A stretch of DNA of 64,000 nt from Sphagnum compactum (Eukaryota; Bryophyta; Sphagnopsida; Sphagnales), in NCBI GenBank assembly GCA_965153455.1, contig OZ234495.1:4402001-4466000 (forward strand), given 5' to 3'. The position numbers and the translations under genes are program-made. Numbering within the stretch: the stretch's first letter is position 1; every line of letters begins with the position of its first letter. The notes below the pieces were generated by a model that worked only from the letters and a program-made list of their open reading frames with translations, was not told the origin of the DNA and made no database searches. Shown here in pieces: positions 62,031 through 64,000 of this stretch.

Positions 62031-64000
62031 TTCAACACCTTCTCTGCCATTGTCGTTGCGTCATCATCTTTTTCTTCTCGAACACAAAAGAGAACAACAA
62101 AGAAAAACAAAGAGAAAGGAAGGAGTTCACCTTCAAACTTTGGTTCTGTTGTTTCAATAGCTTTGTCTTGGTTACCACTTTTGCCCTCCCGCTTTTGGTT
62201 CCTAGTTCTACCCTCCTTCTGCCCTCTTGCTTCAAGTTTTTTCGAGCTCTAATGATGGAGTGAATGCAAAATGAGGTGAGGTAGGTAGGAAGGGGAGGTA
62301 GGTAGGAAGGAGGTAGGTGGGAGGGAAAAACTTTGGGGCAGAGAAAGGCTGAAAAAACCAAAAACATTGCGCAGGGGAGGATGTGTTTTTGGTTCATCCC
62401 CAAAACGGCTTGAACGGCTTCATCCTGAACTGGTGCATTGGTGGCTGTTGGTTCATTCTAGTTGACAATGACTACCTCATGAGACTTTGTGTTTTCTTTT
62501 CTTCCCACTAGCATTTAAGAAACATGGAGTTGTATCCATATTCAGTTTTGACAAATTTTAATTATTGAGCATGTCAAAGATGTGCAAAAGTTTACAAATG
62601 TGGCACCTTCAAAAATTTCAATTTTCTTGAAAAAAAAATGAAAAAAAAGAAACAAAACTTAAAATTACAATCACTAAAATAAAAACTGTGAGTTTAACTC
62701 ATTAACCCAATTCACTATGGGATCTTAACCATGAACTAGGCCATCACACCTTTGTGTTATTTCATCTCAAGTGAAATTTGAATCACTACATAGTTATCAT
62801 GTCCACCTCTAATCAAAATAATTCATTAGGTTTAATTGTTTTATATTATTAAAACTACTTTTTCATTTTTGGAACAAAATTTATAATTAGTCATTAATCC
62901 ACATATTTCATTTTCAATGTATAAATATGTATACTAATATTCTAATTTATCTATTAATTACCATGTGATATATACTACATGCTTATGTAAACCACGTTTA
63001 GAATTAACTAAAAATTTCATAAATTTTGAAAAAATGCTATATTTTATTTTGAGCCTCATTTTAATAAAATGAAAAGACCTTTTACGAAACAAAAAAAATC
63101 TAAAATTCAATTTTCATTATGTAAAATCATATAAGTTTAAATATAAAACTAATGAATTATGTATATTATATGCTGTCTTTATACATCAAAAAATAATTCA
63201 GAATATAATATAATGATGGTTGGGGACATACTATATTTAATAAAATTTCATGTAATATTTAAAAATAAAGTAAAATAAATTATTGATTGAAATAAATGGT
63301 TGAAATGTGGGAAATTTTCATTTTATTTATGTTAGCCAATACTATTTTTCATAAGCAAATAAACATTGCTAAAATTCATTAAAAAAAGGCTTATTTACAA
63401 ATCATTCTTGAAAGCATTTTTTTTCTGAAGAAAAATGTTTTGATTTTTTATTAAAAAAAATTCAAGTGTATTTTTCCTCAAGTGACTTGAAATTTTTATA
63501 TGTTGATTTATTACATATGTGGAGACCTTGGGAAAAACTTCAAGAATGAATTTTCATTTGTTTCAATTCAACAAAGTATGACAAAAAATTACATGTTTAA
63601 ACCTTGGATTTATAAAAACAAATTTTGATGAACATGGTGGAATATATAATCTTTGACATGTTTTACTAAAATTTGATGTGATAGTCACCTTGGAGACCAA
63701 GGTTGAAAGCTTGCTACCAACTACAAATAGATTATATGTTGATCATGTACAAACAAATTGTAATTTGATTACATACTTGATCATAACAATATGACATAAT
63801 TTGATTGTTGTGTGTAAATTTCTTGTTCAACCAAATATTAGTGAATTCAGTATGTCCATGGCAAATTCTTCATTTTCACTGTGCCTGCATAGTGGGTTTA
63901 CTAATCTTCAACGTGAATTTGTCTCCATTTCATGTAAATGTGAGTGAAATTTGTATTGAACTAAGCCACATCTCCTACTAGTGAATATATATAATTGACT
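62031..64000. other. Gene-poor AT-rich end of the window
   Basis: A purine-rich patch with GAGGTAGGTAGGAAGG repeats lies at 62270-62330. Beyond 62500 the DNA is AT-rich without recognisable genes. A CTACTAGTG phrase near 63977 resembles a CACTA-type terminus but has no partner in the window. Confidence 0.4.

Noticed and set aside
61316-62160. Cys/Thr/Leu-rich open frames on both strands
   Set aside because: They follow the 50-60-bp hairpin repeat exactly, in both directions, so they are repeat products.

Overview
The window is nuclear DNA from a land plant. It holds intron-rich genes with T-rich GT-AG introns, plant-specific families (OSCA-type channel, plastid-type fructokinase, allene oxide cyclase), telo-box motifs near gene starts, and long AT-rich stretches filled with decayed transposons. 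The moderate introns and the mix of old retroelement and CACTA/hAT debris would fit a large genome such as a fern or another non-seed plant, but that placement is inference only.

Layout. 1.0-6.5 kb (minus): a complete 11-exon OSCA/CSC1-like osmosensing channel gene (969 aa modelled). 7.4-20.4 kb: gene-poor, with a Ty3/gypsy integrase remnant that carries a downstream PHD finger (10.6-11.5 kb) and a plant-transposase-like remnant (18.6-20.1 kb). 21.0-22.0 kb (plus): a two-exon gene for a coiled-coil plus BED zinc-finger protein (283 aa). 22.4-25.4 kb (minus): a complete 9-exon FAM86/EEF2KMT-type lysine methyltransferase (435 aa). 25.7-35.6 kb: gene-poor, with LTR-like pieces, a self-complementary tandem repeat and a hAT-like MITE. 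35.6-36.6 kb (minus): exon-like cassettes, tandemly duplicated. 37.3-41.9 kb (plus): a complete 7-exon plastid-type fructokinase (413 aa) with one GC-AG intron. 42.6-43.0 kb (minus): an unidentified exon-like stretch. 49.4-50.1 kb (minus): an allene oxide cyclase gene that breaks off after about half of the enzyme. 50.4-64 kb: repeats, including LTR-like tandem units, a 4.6-kb domain built around a GGGTATTGCA-type motif in both orientations, a transposon zinc-finger ORF remnant, a clean 140-bp CACTA-type MITE with 3-bp target duplication, and a hairpin-forming tandem array.

The genes do not form a pathway. OSCA is a plasma-membrane calcium channel, fructokinase feeds hexose into plastid metabolism, the methyltransferase modifies a protein (probably elongation factor 2), and allene oxide cyclase belongs to oxylipin/jasmonate-precursor synthesis. 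The exon models come from splice-site reading and phase continuity; all four complete models keep one open frame through every junction.
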